Shown: piece by piece, positions 34,080 through 45,375 of the stretch
How positions within the stretch are numbered: position 1 is the first letter of the stretch
How the letters are laid out: each line of letters opens with the position of its first letter
Origin: Rhodothermus bifroesti
GTDB lineage: Bacteria > Bacteroidota > Rhodothermia > Rhodothermales > Rhodothermaceae
Assembly (NCBI RefSeq): GCF_017908595.1
Contig: NZ_JAGKTL010000002.1
Coordinates: forward strand, 310,001 to 374,000
DNA length: 64,000 nt
Reading direction: 5' to 3'
Position numbers and translations under genes: made by a program
Notes under the pieces: model-generated
What the model saw: only the letters and a program-made list of their open reading frames with translations
What the model was told of the DNA's origin: nothing
Databases searched by the model: none

Positions 34080-36647
34080 ATGAAGCGCCTGGTCGTCGTT
34101 GAGTCGCCTACAAAAGCACGTACGATCCGCAACTTCCTGCCGAAAGATGGCTTTCGCGTTGAAGCAAGCATGGGGCATATTCGCGATTTGCCCGCTTCGG
34201 CAGCTGAAGTTCCTGAAAACCTAAAGCATGAGGCCTGGGCACGGCTGGGCGTGCGCATTGACCGCGATTTTGAACCGCTTTATGTCATTCCACGCGATAA
34301 ACGTAAGGTCGTTCAGCAACTCAAAGAAGCGCTAAAAGAAGCCGACGAGTTGTACATTGCTACCGACGAAGACCGTGAGGGCGAATCTATCGGCTGGCAT
34401 CTGGTCGAAGTGCTCAAACCTACGGTGCCAGTTCGACGCATGGTGTTTCACGAGATCACGCGCGAGGCGATCGAAGCGGCTTTGCGCAGTCCCAGACAGA
34501 TCGATCTGAACCTTGTGGAAGCGCAGGAGGCGCGGCGCATTTTAGATCGATTGGTGGGCTACCTTGTCTCACCAGTGCTTTGGCGTAAAATCGCTCCACG
34601 GCTTTCGGCTGGGCGCGTGCAAAGCGCGGCCGTTCGGCTCCTGGTTTTGCGCGAAAAAGAGCGCATCGCCTTTGTCGCTGCAACCTACTGGGACCTTAAA
34701 GCCCTACTGGAACACGAAGGCCAGCGCTTTGAAGCGGTACTGACGCACCTAGATGGCATCCGCATCGTTGGGGGTAAGGACTTTGATGAGCATACAGGGC
34801 GCCTCAAAGCTGGGCTAGTGCCCGGGCGTGAGGTGATCCTGCTGGATGAAGCACAAGCGCAAACGCTAGCGCAGCGGCTCAGCACCGAGCGTTGGAGGGT
34901 GGTCGATCTTGAATCGCGTACGGTAAGCCGCTCGCCGGCTCCACCCTTCATCACCTCGACGTTGCAGCAAGAAGCCAGCCGCAAGCTAGGCCTTTCGGCA
35001 CGGCAAACCATGCAAATCGCTCAGCGCTTATACGAACAGGGCTACATTACTTACATGCGGACCGACTCGACGCATCTCTCTCAAGAAGCCATAGAAGCCA
35101 GCCGCAGAGCGATTGTTGAACGTTATGGAAAAGCATACCTGAGTCCGCAGCCGCGTCAGTATCAAAGCCGGGTGCGTAATGCCCAAGAAGCACATGAGGC
35201 CATTCGCCCGGCCGGACGTGAAATGAAAACTGCCGAGGAATTGGGCTTAAAGGGGATAGATGCCGCCTTGTACGACCTAATCTGGAAGCGCACCATTGCT
35301 TCGCAGATGGCAGATGCACGGCTTCAGCTCCTAACGGTACATCTGGACGCGGGTGATCGGCCCCCCATTGCCCGCTTTAGGGCCTCAGGACGCACAATTG
35401 AGTTTCCAGGCTTTTTCCGGGCTTACGTAGAGGGCAGCGATGACCCTGAAGCTACGCTTGAAGACCGCGAGCAGCCGCTCCCACCACTCCAACGAGGAGA
35501 CCAGCCTCGCTGCCAGAAAGTGGAGGCGCAACGGCACGAAACGCGCCCACCAGCGCGCTACACTGAAGCTACGCTCGTCAAGACCCTAGAACAAGAAGGC
35601 ATTGGCCGACCTAGCACCTACGCCACCATTATCGACACCGTCCTCCAGCGCGGCTATGCCATTCGCCGTAACAACCAGCTGGTGCCAACTTTTATGGCCT
35701 TTGCCACCAATAATTTGCTAGAGACCTGCTTCCAAAAACTGGTCGATCTCGGATTTACCGCGCAAATGGAAGAGGCGCTCGACGAGATCGCTGCAGGCCG
35801 ACAAAAAACTGTGCCTTATCTGCGACAGTTTTATGAGGGGGAGGAAGGTCTGGAACGCATGATTGATGCGGCACTGGAGCATATAGACCCCCGTGAGGTG
35901 TCGACCATCCGCTTTCCGCAGTGGGAGCCGTATGTGGTGCGGGTGGGACGCTACGGACCTTACGTAGAAGGACCGCTCGATGGCCAACTGGTGACGGCAT
36001 CGCTACCACCTGAGCTGACTCCTGGTGAGGTCACGCGCGAAAAGCTTGAAGAAATCCTGCGTGGTGAGCAAGTCGATGATCGCGTGCTCGGATTGGATCC
36101 CAAAACGGGCCTTCCTGTGCTCCTGCGCCGTGGACCCTATGGATACTACGTGCAATTAGGGGACGACGAAGCACACGGTAAACCCAAGCGGGTTGCTTTA
36201 CCGCCAGGCATGGAGCCTGCCGTGGTCACCCTGGAGCATGCCCAGGAGCTTCTGAAGTTACCCCGGCAGTTGGGTAAGCACCCCGAAACGGGTGCGCCGG
36301 TGCTTGTCGGCATTGGCCGCTACGGCCCTTATGTCCAGCACGGGCGCACGTTTGCTTCGCTTAAAGAAGAAGATGATGTGTTTACCCTAGATCTAGAGCG
36401 CGCCTTGGAACTGCTGGCCGAAAAAGAAGCCCGCAGCCGACCGCTCCGTAGCCTGGGGCGCCATCCCGAAACTGGCGATCCTGTGGAGCTCTGGGAGGGC
36501 CGCTACGGCCCCTACGTGAAATGCGGCCGCACGAACGCCTCGCTGCCCGAAGGCCGTGCTCCTGAAGCCCTTACCCTCGAAGAAGCGCTCGAACTGCTGC
36601 GCACCAAAGCCCAAAAGCCACGCTATGCGCGTCGCAAATCGCGCTGA
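34080..36647 (+). CDS. topA: DNA topoisomerase I
   Basis: 855 residues. The toprim domain starts [12 protein letters not shown] and has the acidic TDEDREGE at about residue 98. The active-site Tyr is in [14 protein letters not shown] at about residue 325. The C-terminus has no zinc-finger cysteines. It carries instead repeats of the GxYGPYV type ([38 protein letters not shown]), the Toprim-associated C-terminal repeat common in Bacteroidota and Cyanobacteria. It relaxes negative supercoils. It ends 3 bases from the convergent stop of the hybrid kinase gene. Confidence 0.95.
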   Translation: MKRLVVVESPTKARTIRNFLPKDGFRVEASMGHIRDLPASAAEVPENLKHEAWARLGVRIDRDFEPLYVIPRDKRKVVQQLKEALKEADELYIATDEDREGESIGWHLVEVLKPTVPVRRMVFHEITREAIEAALRSPRQIDLNLVEAQEARRILDRLVGYLVSPVLWRKIAPRLSAGRVQSAAVRLLVLREKERIAFVAATYWDLKALLEHEGQRFEAVLTHLDGIRIVGGKDFDEHTGRLKAGLVPGREVILLDEAQAQTLAQRLSTERWRVVDLESRTVSRSPAPPFITSTLQQEASRKLGLSARQTMQIAQRLYEQGYITYMRTDSTHLSQEAIEASRRAIVERYGKAYLSPQPRQYQSRVRNAQEAHEAIRPAGREMKTAEELGLKGIDAALYDLIWKRTIASQMADARLQLLTVHLDAGDRPPIARFRASGRTIEFPGFFRAYVEGSDDPEATLEDREQPLPPLQRGDQPRCQKVEAQRHETRPPARYTEATLVKTLEQEGIGRPSTYATIIDTVLQRGYAIRRNNQLVPTFMAFATNNLLETCFQKLVDLGFTAQMEEALDEIAAGRQKTVPYLRQFYEGEEGLERMIDAALEHIDPREVSTIRFPQWEPYVVRVGRYGPYVEGPLDGQLVTASLPPELTPGEVTREKLEEILRGEQVDDRVLGLDPKTGLPVLLRRGPYGYYVQLGDDEAHGKPKRVALPPGMEPAVVTLEHAQELLKLPRQLGKHPETGAPVLVGIGRYGPYVQHGRTFASLKEEDDVFTLDLERALELLAEKEARSRPLRSLGRHPETGDPVELWEGRYGPYVKCGRTNASLPEGRAPEALTLEEALELLRTKAQKPRYARRKSR

Positions 36648-36650
36648 AGT

Positions 36651-39600
36651 TTAGCTTGTAGCAGTTGGAATCCACCGGGTTAACACCGCTTTCAGCTCGT
36701 CTTTCTTAAAGGGCTTGGCAATGTAGTCGTCCATGCCTGCCGCTAAGCAGCGCTCACGCTCGCCACGCAACGCGTTGGCTGTCATGGCAATGATGGGCGT
36801 GCGACGGCCCTGCTGCGCTTCATAAGTGCGAATTTGCACGGTGGCTTCAAAGCCGTCCATGCCCGGCATGTGCACGTCCATCAAGATAGCATCGTAGTGG
36901 CTTCGCTGAACAGCATCGACGGCCTGTTTGCCATCGCTGACCACATCGCAGGTGTAGCCCAAGCGCTCCAGATGGTAAAGGGCTACTTTTTGATTTACCG
37001 GGTTGTCCTCGGCCAGGAGCACATGTCCGAGCCGGGGTGTTGCAGCAGATGCAGGCAACGCCTCGATTGCCGCCGTTTCAGAGCTGGTCGAGGGAGCTGT
37101 TGCACTGACCGGCTGCCTGGCCTGGCGGATCTTGACGAGCGTGTTGAATAGGTAAGACTGGCGGGTCGGTTTTGATAGAATGGCGGCAAAAAGCGATTCA
37201 TCCATGAGGTGATAATCCTGGCGCGTAAACAAATACGAGCTAAGCAAGACAAGTGGGGTGTCGGCCAGCGCTGCATCTTGCTTAATGGCCCGGGCCAGCA
37301 TAACACCATCCATTTCCGGCATCATCATGTCGAGGATAGCGATTTCTAACGGGTGCTTTTGGCGTGCGGCCGCCCGCATCAGCTCAAGCGCTTCAGCAGC
37401 GCTTCGGGCCAGGGTAGGATGCATGCCCCAGTTGAGCGTCTGGCGACGCAGGATTTCACGATTGGTTTCGTTGTCGTCGACGATGAGGACGCGCACGCCC
37501 CGGAGCAGCGCGCGGCGCTCATCGCCGTTAAGCTTCGCTTGCCGTGGCCGCCGAAAAGGAATGCGTACGGTAAACGTTGAACCTTTTCCTGTCTCACTCG
37601 CTACGCTAATGGTACCGCCCATCATTTCCACAAGCTGCTTCGAGATGGCCAGGCCTAAGCCTGTCCCTCCATAGCGTCGCGTTGTAGAACTGTCGAGCTG
37701 CGAGAACGGCTGAAACAGCCGGTCTAGCCGCTCTGGAGGAATGCCAATGCCCGTGTCTTGCACCACAATACACCAATGGGCTCGGCGCTCGGTAAGGTTT
37801 TCCAGCTTGGCTTCAACGATAACCTCGCCATGCTCGGTAAACTTGATTGCGTTTCCTACCAAGTTTGAAAGCACCTGGCGCAGCCGGTGCGGGTCGCCTT
37901 GCACGTCCAGCCCGCGTTCTTCAATAAAACAAACCAACTCCAACTGTTTGGTAGCTGCACGTGAAGCAAAAAGCGTAATGACATCTTCGATCACTTCCTG
38001 CAGGTCGAAGTCGAGCGTTTCCAGTTCTAGCCGGCCAGCTTCGATCTTGGAAAAGTCTAGGATGTCGTTCAAGATGGTCAGGAGTGTTTCGCCGCTGCGG
38101 TGGATGATTTCCACGCATTCGCGCTGTTCTTTGGTAAGATCCATCTCGAGCAGTAGCTCGGTCATGCCCAGCACGCCGTTCATTGGCGTGCGGATTTCGT
38201 GGCTCATGTTGGCCAGAAATTCGTTTTTAAGCTGACTGGCACGAACAAGCTCTGCATTGGCCTGCTCTAGGGCTTCTTTGGTACGCTGCAGGTCGGCCAA
38301 CGCGGCTTCCAGCTGGCGTTTTTGCTGCTCAAGTTCGGTCGTACGCTGGGCGACCAAAGCTTCGAGCCGTTCTTTTTGGGCTTGAATGCGGTAGATGCGG
38401 TAGCGATGCAAGGCGCCAATGAGCAGGCCTAGCAGCGTCACCAGGAGGGCGGCAAACCAGGAAGTTTGCCAGAAAGGTGGGGTGATTTCAAAGCGAGCAG
38501 CTACCGGCTCCGACCAATCCGAAGTGGGCTTGCGCGCCTGCACTTCAAGCACGTAAAAGCCTGCTGGCAGATTGGTGAAAAAGATCGAAGGGCCTTCCAG
38601 CCGGCGCCATTCTACTTCGCTATCGAGTGGTTTGCGCAGCCAAGACCGGTTGCGTTGAAGCGGCTGAAACGTCAAGCTCCACTGCGTCTCCAAATTTCGC
38701 AAGCGGTAACGCAGCTCCACCTGTTCCGCCCCAAAAAACGAAAGCAGGGCAACACGGCCGCTTAGGGTGTTGTGCTGATTGGAGACTTTGATTACAGCGT
38801 CTGGGGCGAAGGACTGCGTTCCCAGCATGAGGCTATGAATACGCAGGCGCGGGGGACGATCGCTCCACAGGTCTTCTTGTGGATTGTAGTGGCTTAGGCC
38901 ATCCATGGTGCCAAACCAAAGCGTACCGTCGGCATCGGCCCAAAAACCACCGGCATTCGACTCATAGCTTGCGTACCCCTCCAAGGGACCATAGTTGACA
39001 AACCGCTCCCCATCGAAGCGGTCTACGCCACGGGCTGTGCCAATCCAGAGGTTGCCTTGCAGATCGACCCCAATAGAGTAGACGGCATCGTTGTGCAGCC
39101 CATCGGCCGTAGTGTAAGTCCGAAAGCGATTTTGCTGCGGATCATAGACTGTAATGCCCAGCGCAGCGCGATAACCAAACCAAATGCGCCCTTGGCGATC
39201 CTCGGCCAAGAAATACGGGTTGTTTCCGGCCATGCCGTCTTTGGAAGTAAACGTACGCCAGTGGCGTCCGTCCCAGCGTGAAAGCCCTAAGTCGCCAGAA
39301 ATCCAGACGTTTCCACGGCGATCTACAAGTAACCGCGCATCGGTGAACGTTTGCCCAGGCACTTCTATCTTGACAAAACGCTCGCCGTTTTGCCGAAACA
39401 CACCGGCTTGTTGCGCAGCTACCCAAAGGCGGCCTTCCTGGTCTTCGGCAATCGACATGACGCTGACGCTCTGCGGAAATCCGGCCACGCGGTGAAAGCC
39501 ACCGCCGTCGTAGAAGGCTAGACCTCCAAGCGTTCCAATCCAGAGTCGGTTTTGCCGGTCTAAGTGCAGTGCGTGCACAAACGCGCTGGGTAGGCCATTG

Positions 39601-40664
39601 CGCTCGGTGTAGACATGCCAGCGCTTGCCATCAAAGCGGTTAAGCCCTCGGCGTGTACCCACCCATAGGTGTCCTCTTTGGTCCCGAAGAATCGGGCGCA
39701 CCATGTTGTCGGCCAAACCGTCTCGTACGGTATAGTTTGTAAAGGCGCGACCGCGAAACTGAAACAGGCCCTTTAGGCTACCAATCCAGAGCATGCCCTC
39801 GTGGTCGACCATGAGGGCTGTCAGCGTAGAAGAAGGTAGGCCATGTGCTTCGGTCAACAGGCGTAGGCCGGAGGCATCAATGCGGATCAGGCCCTCAAGC
39901 GTAGCTGCCCACACAACGCCAAAGGAATCGATGGCCAGGCCCCGGCAGTTGCCTGGCCATCCGTCTTGGCTAGTGTAGCGGCGCACGACACGGCCATCTT
40001 GCAAGGCTAGGAGTTCCCGCTGTCCACATGCCCAAAGTCGCCCTTCAGGGTCTTCAGCTAACCGGTGAATGGGTTGTCCCGCGACAGCGGCCACCGATTG
40101 CCATTGAGGGGAAGGGCCTTGATAGAGGCCATCTTGCGCAGCAACCCACAGCCGACCAGCGCGATCGAAGCGTAAATCATGAATAGGCCGCTCGCCAAGC
40201 GGGGTAATCCGTTGAATATGCTGCGCTTTTAGCAGCACTAAACCAGCCTGGGTGCCAATCCACAGCTGGCCTTGCCGGTCAACAGCTAAAGCCTGAATTT
40301 GCGCGGAAGGTAATCCTTCGCCAAGGCCAAAGTTTTCCAGTTTGCCGTTGGGGTAGCGTCGGCTAAGCCCGCTGCGTGTACCGATCCATAGCGTGCCGTC
40401 GGGCCCTTCGGCCAGGTCCATGATAAAGTCGCTGACCAATCCCTCGCGGATGCCCAGCACCTCAAAACTAAATCCATTAAATCGGTTGAGTCCGGCCTGG
40501 GTACCAATCCAAACATAGCCTTGACGATCTTGCAGTAAAGCCTGCACGACAAGCTGGGAGAGGCCATCGGCACTGGTGTAGGTATGGAAATAGTGCTGCT
40601 GTGCCGATGCAGGCAAAATAAATAGAGGCAAAAACCAAAGAACGCGAAGAAGGTGAGGCTGCAT
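36651..40664 (-). CDS. Hybrid two-component sensor with 14-blade periplasmic propeller
   Basis: About 1337 residues from the ATG at 40664, which begins a signal peptide ([18 protein letters not shown]). Fourteen copies of a GxxWIGTxxGLxR-type blade make two propellers (about 30-640), followed by a Y_Y_Y domain, one membrane helix ([18 protein letters not shown], about 735-755) and a coiled coil. Next are the phospho-acceptor domain (His in [12 protein letters not shown], about 817), the ATPase domain, and two receiver domains, the first at about 1061-1175 ([10 protein letters not shown]) and the second at about 1211-1330 ([20 protein letters not shown]). There is no AraC output domain, unlike classical HTCS regulators. 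The ligand is probably extracellular. A GTAACCGTTTAC site lies just upstream. Confidence 0.9.
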   Translation of the reverse strand: MQPHLLRVLWFLPLFILPASAQQHYFHTYTSADGLSQLVVQALLQDRQGYVWIGTQAGLNRFNGFSFEVLGIREGLVSDFIMDLAEGPDGTLWIGTRSGLSRRYPNGKLENFGLGEGLPSAQIQALAVDRQGQLWIGTQAGLVLLKAQHIQRITPLGERPIHDLRFDRAGRLWVAAQDGLYQGPSPQWQSVAAVAGQPIHRLAEDPEGRLWACGQRELLALQDGRVVRRYTSQDGWPGNCRGLAIDSFGVVWAATLEGLIRIDASGLRLLTEAHGLPSSTLTALMVDHEGMLWIGSLKGLFQFRGRAFTNYTVRDGLADNMVRPILRDQRGHLWVGTRRGLNRFDGKRWHVYTERNGLPSAFVHALHLDRQNRLWIGTLGGLAFYDGGGFHRVAGFPQSVSVMSIAEDQEGRLWVAAQQAGVFRQNGERFVKIEVPGQTFTDARLLVDRRGNVWISGDLGLSRWDGRHWRTFTSKDGMAGNNPYFLAEDRQGRIWFGYRAALGITVYDPQQNRFRTYTTADGLHNDAVYSIGVDLQGNLWIGTARGVDRFDGERFVNYGPLEGYASYESNAGGFWADADGTLWFGTMDGLSHYNPQEDLWSDRPPRLRIHSLMLGTQSFAPDAVIKVSNQHNTLSGRVALLSFFGAEQVELRYRLRNLETQWSLTFQPLQRNRSWLRKPLDSEVEWRRLEGPSIFFTNLPAGFYVLEVQARKPTSDWSEPVAARFEITPPFWQTSWFAALLVTLLGLLIGALHRYRIYRIQAQKERLEALVAQRTTELEQQKRQLEAALADLQRTKEALEQANAELVRASQLKNEFLANMSHEIRTPMNGVLGMTELLLEMDLTKEQRECVEIIHRSGETLLTILNDILDFSKIEAGRLELETLDFDLQEVIEDVITLFASRAATKQLELVCFIEERGLDVQGDPHRLRQVLSNLVGNAIKFTEHGEVIVEAKLENLTERRAHWCIVVQDTGIGIPPERLDRLFQPFSQLDSSTTRRYGGTGLGLAISKQLVEMMGGTISVASETGKGSTFTVRIPFRRPRQAKLNGDERRALLRGVRVLIVDDNETNREILRRQTLNWGMHPTLARSAAEALELMRAAARQKHPLEIAILDMMMPEMDGVMLARAIKQDAALADTPLVLLSSYLFTRQDYHLMDESLFAAILSKPTRQSYLFNTLVKIRQARQPVSATAPSTSSETAAIEALPASAATPRLGHVLLAEDNPVNQKVALYHLERLGYTCDVVSDGKQAVDAVQRSHYDAILMDVHMPGMDGFEATVQIRTYEAQQGRRTPIIAMTANALRGERERCLAAGMDDYIAKPFKKDELKAVLTRWIPTATS

Positions 40665-40733
40665 GGCGTGCAGGGTTAACCGGGGCAACCATGACCTGGT
40701 TGGCAAACCCTATGCCAGTCCCAATAAGCAAAC

Positions 40734-40745
40734 GTAACCGTTTAC
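40734..40745. promoter_or_regulatory. LacI-type operator-like palindrome before the hybrid kinase
   Basis: GTAACCGTTTAC is nearly self-complementary (GTAA-N4-TTAC with a central CG), like LacI/GalR-family operators. It lies 70 bases upstream of the hybrid kinase start at 40664. A matching site stands between the glycogen synthase and the GH31 gene. Confidence 0.45.
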
Positions 40746-40772
40746 TTTTTAGGAACTTGTTTCATTTAGCGG

Positions 40773-40795
40773 AAAAATTGGCCGCTTTAGCGGCC
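40773..40795 (-). terminator. Intrinsic terminator of rsgA, overlapping its stop codon
   Basis: On the minus strand GGCCGC-TAAA-GCGGCC forms a 6-bp stem and is followed by AATTTTT. The loop contains the TAA stop of rsgA. Confidence 0.8.
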
Positions 40796-41731
40796 CACGT
40801 CTTTTTCCCCGAGCTGAAGGCTGGAGAGGATGTTGAGGTAGCTTAGGTAGCGTGCTTTGTCGATGTGTCCGGCTTCGACAGCGGCGCGCACAGCGCAGTC
40901 GGGTTCATGGGTGTGGGTGCAATCCGGAAAGTGACAGTTCGAGATATAGGGGCGAAACTCAACAAAATAGTGTGATAGTTCGACGGCCTCTAGGTCTGTC
41001 ACGCCAAATTCGCGTAGTCCGGGGGTGTCGACCACAAAGCCCCCAAACGACAGGGGATAGAGGGCAACGTAGGTGGTGGTATGGCGTCCTTTGCCGGTTT
41101 TTTCGCTGACTGGGGCAGTGCGCAGGTTGAGGTTGGGTTCCAACGCATTCAGCAAGGTGGATTTTCCCACGCCCGATGGTCCTGTAACGACGCTAACGCG
41201 ATCGTGCAATGCCTGGCGCAGGGCATCGAGTCCTTCACCGGTGACGGCGCTGGTATGCAGTACCGGATAGCCTAAGACAGCGTATCGCTGGGTGAGCTCC
41301 TTGAGGGCTGGCTGATCTGCGTCGGTAAGCAGATCTAACTTGTTGACAATCAACCCGGCTGGAATTTGGTAGCGTTCGGCGGCTACCAGTACCCGATCGA
41401 TAAAGCCCGGGTTGGGTTCAGGTAGATGCACAGCCTGCACGATCCATACAAAGTCGATGTTGGCTGCGATCACATGGCGCAGGCCGGGATGACGGCCTGC
41501 AGCGCGACGAGAGAGTTCATTGCGCCGCGGATATACGTCTACAATGAGGCCGGTACCATCTGGATTAAGCCGCAGGCGCACGCGGTCGCCTACCACGACC
41601 GGGCTAGTAGTTTTGTCGCCTGTGAGTCGGAACTTGCCGCGGAGGCGGGAGGGAATGATCCGGCCGTCAGCTTGCACATCGAACCAGCTTCCGGTTGCTC
41701 GGATGACTGTGCCTTCAAGCTGTTGCACCAT
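40787..41731 (-). CDS. rsgA: Ribosome small-subunit-dependent GTPase A
   Basis: 314 residues. An N-terminal OB-fold (EGTVIRATGSWFDVQADG) is followed by a circularly permuted GTPase: G4 NKLDL comes before the P-loop GPSGVGKSTLLNAL and the G3 DTPGLREFG. The C-terminal zinc site is C-HFPD-C-THTHEPD-C. It helps late 30S subunit assembly. It is divergent from the small ORFs at 41814 and is preceded by no operon partner. Confidence 0.95.
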   Translation of the reverse strand: MVQQLEGTVIRATGSWFDVQADGRIIPSRLRGKFRLTGDKTTSPVVVGDRVRLRLNPDGTGLIVDVYPRRNELSRRAAGRHPGLRHVIAANIDFVWIVQAVHLPEPNPGFIDRVLVAAERYQIPAGLIVNKLDLLTDADQPALKELTQRYAVLGYPVLHTSAVTGEGLDALRQALHDRVSVVTGPSGVGKSTLLNALEPNLNLRTAPVSEKTGKGRHTTTYVALYPLSFGGFVVDTPGLREFGVTDLEAVELSHYFVEFRPYISNCHFPDCTHTHEPDCAVRAAVEAGHIDKARYLSYLNILSSLQLGEKDVGR

Positions 41732-41813
41732 ATTTTCTCGTAATGATGAAACCTGATTTTCGGTTGCTCGTCTACCTAGTATGTTTGCCTTTCACTTTTA
41801 TGCTAGGCGCGCC

Positions 41814-42020
41814 ATGGAGTCCTTTCGATACGAAGACGTACGCCGCGTGTTTGAGCGGCTCAAGCTTGAAGATAAGGTGCGATTTTTGATTGAAGCTACA
41901 GCGGTGACCCTAGCCGATGGTATTGAGGCAGCAGGGGCAGCGCTGTCGCGGGGGCTGGAGCGCTGCATGGCTGCCCGATCGCCAAAGGTCTCGTCCGATC
42001 GTCCTGCTTCAGAAGGGTAA
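41814..42020 (+). CDS. Small helical protein, unknown
   Basis: 68 residues from the ATG at 41814 (an earlier ATG at 41781 is possible). Amphipathic helix-rich, with VRRVFERLKLEDKVRF and a less polar stretch with Gly/Ala. No family recognised. It is 5 bases from the next small gene, and both precede a membrane PH-domain gene, so three coding units in series look like an operon. The absence of a recognised homologue leaves some doubt that it is translated. Confidence 0.5.
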   Translation: MESFRYEDVRRVFERLKLEDKVRFLIEATAVTLADGIEAAGAALSRGLERCMAARSPKVSSDRPASEG

Positions 42021-42025
42021 AGGTC

Positions 42026-42286
42026 ATGGATAATACACGGCGGATGGTGGAGTTTGAGCGCCTCAACGCGTTGGGGAAGACGGTCTTTGTAGCCGGAATG
42101 GTTGTGCATGCGAGTAAGGGGCTACTTCGGCGTTTGGTGCGCCACGTAGCTCGCATAGCTGTAGAAAGTGAACGCGCTTTTAAAGAGGGGCTCAACCCAA
42201 AGATTGAAGACGCTCGCATCCTCGAAGAGCATTCCCGGGCGTCTACTCCAGCCCCGAAAGAGCCTCCGGGTAGCTCTCCTTGCTAA
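42026..42286 (+). CDS. Small helical protein, unknown
   Basis: 86 residues, ATG at 42026 with AAAGG 4 bases upstream. One amphipathic helix region (RRMVEFERLNALGKTVFVAGMVVH) is followed by a basic part, LLRRLVRHVARIAVESERAF, and a Pro-rich tail. It has loose resemblance to the small protein just upstream (RR-x-FERL near the N-terminus of both). It ends 4 bases before the PH-domain gene. Function unknown. Confidence 0.5.
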   Translation: MDNTRRMVEFERLNALGKTVFVAGMVVHASKGLLRRLVRHVARIAVESERAFKEGLNPKIEDARILEEHSRASTPAPKEPPGSSPC

Positions 42287-42290
42287 CGTT

Positions 42291-42764
42291 ATGGTATTTG
42301 CCTCGCGCGTAGATCGCTGGCTATTTTTACTCCTTGCTGGTGCTTTAGCATCTCCTTTTGTTTTGGCTGTATGGTTGGGCTCCCAGGGGCAGCGTGCGCT
42401 TGCGCTACTTGTGGTAGGTCTGGGCATTTTTGACGTGTTTTTGGTGCGGGTGTTGGTTTGGCCCGTGCGGTACGTGTTGACTTCCAAGGCGCTCGTGGTG
42501 CATTCTGGGCGGATTCGGATTCAGATCCCTTACGAACGGATTGAACGCGTGGTCGCCTACAACATATGGCGCAATGTGCTTATCCCTACGCCATGGGTAG
42601 GGTTTTCGCTGCGTGATGCGTTGTGTGTGGAATACGCCAAGCGTCGCCGCGCGCAGCTAGTGCTTACCCCGGAGGATACTGACGGTTTTTTAGATGCTTT
42701 AGCGGCGCAGCATGCCGCGCTGCGCCGCATGGGTCCAAGGGAAGTAGTGCGGGTTATCCCGTAA
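42291..42764 (+). CDS. Membrane protein with bacterial PH-like domain
   Basis: 157 residues from the ATG at 42291; the frame opens at 42168 but overlaps the preceding gene. Two membrane helices are at residues about 8-28 and 33-55 (LFLLLAGALASPFVLAVWLG, ALALLVVGLGIFDVFLVRVL). A small beta domain follows (SKALVVHSGRIRIQIPYERIERVVAY), as in bacterial PH-domain proteins. It overlaps the convergent lon end by 11 bases. Confidence 0.65.
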   Translation: MVFASRVDRWLFLLLAGALASPFVLAVWLGSQGQRALALLVVGLGIFDVFLVRVLVWPVRYVLTSKALVVHSGRIRIQIPYERIERVVAYNIWRNVLIPTPWVGFSLRDALCVEYAKRRRAQLVLTPEDTDGFLDALAAQHAALRRMGPREVVRVIP

Positions 42765-45249
42765 TCACATCGGCAACAGTACCGTTAGTTGGAACGCGTT
42801 CGGCTTCAGGGATGCCATACACTTGGGCTGGATCGCGCATCGGTTCTGGTTCCAAGGCTTGTGTTAGGACCTCATCTACACGCCGCACGTAGAGGATGTC
42901 CAGTCCTGCCAGCGTTTCGGGCTTGATTTCTTCAATGTCTTTTTGGTTTTTCTCCGGTAGCAACACGGTTTGGATGCCTGCGCGCTTTGCTGCAAGCACC
43001 TTTTCCTTAATGCCGCCCACGGGTAGCACGAGGCCGCGTAGTGTAATTTCGCCTGTCATAGCTACGGTGTGCCGAACGCGGCGCTGCGTGTAGAGCGAAG
43101 CTAGGGCCGTAAGTAGTGCCACGCCGGCCGAAGGTCCGTCTTTAGGTACGGCACCGGCTGGGACGTGCACGTGCACGTCCCAGTAGCGGAACGCGTCCAG
43201 GGGAATGCCGAGCTCATCGGCGTGCGCCTTAATATAAGAGAAAGCCAGCTGGGCAGATTCTTTCATGACTTCGCCGAGCTGCCCGGTAAGAATCAGCCGG
43301 CCGTTGCCGCGGGCTGCCGAGGCCTCAATGAACAGGATATCGCCCCCTGCAGGTGTCCAGGCTAGTCCGGTGGCGACCCCTGGGACCTCAGTGCGCTCGG
43401 CCACTTCAGAGAAGAACTTCCGTGCGCCCAGATATTCCTTAAGGTCAGCTGCGTCCACTTGGGCTGAAGCAATTTCGCCCATGGCGATCTTCTTGGCTAC
43501 GCCGCGCACTACCGAGGCGATGGTGCGCTCGAGCTGGCGCACACCGGACTCACGGGTATAGCCGTCGATGATCTCTCGAAGGGCAGCTTCGGTGATTGCA
43601 AACTGTTCTAGCTTAAGGCCATGTTGTTCCACCTGCCGCGGTACCAGGTAGCGTTTGGCGATTTCCAGCTTTTCATCCTGCGTATAGCCGTTGATTTCGA
43701 TGATCTCCATGCGGTCGCGCAGCGGCGCTGGAATCAAGTCCAAGTAGTTTGCCGTAGCGATAAACAGCACGTGCGATAGGTCGTAGTCCAGCTCCAGGTA
43801 ATGGTCGCTGAAAGCATTATTTTGCTCAGGGTCTAGCACCTCGAGTAGGGCACTAGAGGGGTCGCCCCGAAAGTCAGCCCCCAGCTTATCAATTTCATCG
43901 AGCATGAAGACAGGGTTGGCCGTGCCGGCTTTCTTCATGCCCTGAATAATGCGGCCGGGTAGTGCGCCAACATATGTCCGGCGATGGCCACGGATTTCAG
44001 CTTCATCGCGCACGCCGCCTAGGCTGACGCGGACAAACTTCCGGCCTAGTGCACGTGCGATGCTTTTGCCCAGGCTGGTTTTTCCTACGCCAGGTGGTCC
44101 TACAAAGCACAGGATGGGCGCCTTCATGTCGCCCTTGAGCTTGAGTACGGCCAGGTACTCAAGAATCCGCTTTTTGACCTGCTCTAGGCCGTAGTGATCT
44201 TCGTCCAAGATCTGCTGCGCCTCCTGCAGGTCTAAGTGGTCTTCCGAGTATTCTAGCCAAGGCAGCTCTAGGATCCAGTCGATGTAGTTACGGGTGACGG
44301 CATAGTCTGGCGAGGCCGGGTTCATCCGTGAAAGCCGCTCGATTTCTTTCAGGACTGCCTTGCGGGCATGTTCAGGTAGCGGCTTTTCTTCCGCGCGCTT
44401 GCGCAGGGCTTCGAGTTCCGCTTCTTCGTCGGCTTCGCCCAGCTCTTCTTGGATGGCTTTAAGTTGCTGGCGGAGCAGATATTCGCGTTGCTGCCGGTCT
44501 ACATCGCTTTTGACGCGGGAGCGAATTTCTTGCGAGAGCTGGAGCACTTGCAGCTCACGCGACAGATGCTGCATGAGCAAATCAGCCTGCGCTAAGATAG
44601 ATTGGGCCTCCAGGAGCTCCTGTTTAGCCGCCACGTCGATGCCCAGGTTAGAGGCAATGAAGTAGATCAGAAAAGCGGGCGATTCGATGTTTTGAATTGC
44701 AAAGGCCGCTTCGCTGGGCAAGTTGGGCGACAGGTTGACAATCTGGACGGCCAACTCTTTAATGGAGCGAACGCGTGCTTGCAGTTCGACATCGTCAACT
44801 TCGTCGATGCTATCGCTCAGTGGCTGCACCCGCGCGATAAAATAGGGTTCGGTTTGAATGTATTCAGTAATTGCAAACCGCCGTCGACCTTGAATGACAA
44901 TCGACTTCGATCCATCAGGCATTTTGATCAGCTTGAGGATCGAAGCCACCGTCCCCACACGGTAAAGGTCGTCTGGTGTAGGATTTTCTACCTCACTGCT
45001 ACGCTGGGCTACCACGCCAATCAGTCGATCGCCTGCAAAAGCGTCCCGCACCAGTTTTAAGGAGGCATCGCGCCCAACGGTGATGGGGAGCACCACGCCC
45101 GGATAGAGCACCGTGTTGCGGAGTGCCAGAATAGGAAGCGTTTCGGGCACCTCCTCGGCGCTCATGGCTTTTTGTTCATCCGGCGTGGGCAGAGGAATGC
45201 TCTGCTCGGGGTCGTCTTCTAGCAAATAGAACAGATCTCCGTATGCCAT
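42754..45249 (-). CDS. lon: ATP-dependent protease Lon
   Basis: About 831 residues from the ATG at 45249, which has GGAG 8 bases upstream; the frame extends 26 codons further but with no site. The N-terminal substrate-binding part begins [19 protein letters not shown]. The AAA module has [18 protein letters not shown] (Walker A) and [11 protein letters not shown] (Walker B). The protease part has the nucleophile Ser in [14 protein letters not shown] and the Lys in [16 protein letters not shown]. It degrades misfolded and regulatory proteins. It is a single gene with convergent and divergent neighbours. Confidence 0.96.
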   Translation of the reverse strand: MAYGDLFYLLEDDPEQSIPLPTPDEQKAMSAEEVPETLPILALRNTVLYPGVVLPITVGRDASLKLVRDAFAGDRLIGVVAQRSSEVENPTPDDLYRVGTVASILKLIKMPDGSKSIVIQGRRRFAITEYIQTEPYFIARVQPLSDSIDEVDDVELQARVRSIKELAVQIVNLSPNLPSEAAFAIQNIESPAFLIYFIASNLGIDVAAKQELLEAQSILAQADLLMQHLSRELQVLQLSQEIRSRVKSDVDRQQREYLLRQQLKAIQEELGEADEEAELEALRKRAEEKPLPEHARKAVLKEIERLSRMNPASPDYAVTRNYIDWILELPWLEYSEDHLDLQEAQQILDEDHYGLEQVKKRILEYLAVLKLKGDMKAPILCFVGPPGVGKTSLGKSIARALGRKFVRVSLGGVRDEAEIRGHRRTYVGALPGRIIQGMKKAGTANPVFMLDEIDKLGADFRGDPSSALLEVLDPEQNNAFSDHYLELDYDLSHVLFIATANYLDLIPAPLRDRMEIIEINGYTQDEKLEIAKRYLVPRQVEQHGLKLEQFAITEAALREIIDGYTRESGVRQLERTIASVVRGVAKKIAMGEIASAQVDAADLKEYLGARKFFSEVAERTEVPGVATGLAWTPAGGDILFIEASAARGNGRLILTGQLGEVMKESAQLAFSYIKAHADELGIPLDAFRYWDVHVHVPAGAVPKDGPSAGVALLTALASLYTQRRVRHTVAMTGEITLRGLVLPVGGIKEKVLAAKRAGIQTVLLPEKNQKDIEEIKPETLAGLDILYVRRVDEVLTQALEPEPMRDPAQVYGIPEAERVPTNGTVADVITG

Positions 45250-45375
45250 AAGTCCATCTCCAAAACGTCGCCAATATGTTGTGCCGCTTCGACACGCTGC
45301 CATTTTGGAAGACTCCTGGCAGCTCAAGGCGGCATTCTAAGCGGGGTCAAAAACCGGGCCTGGAACAGAAGTGTG

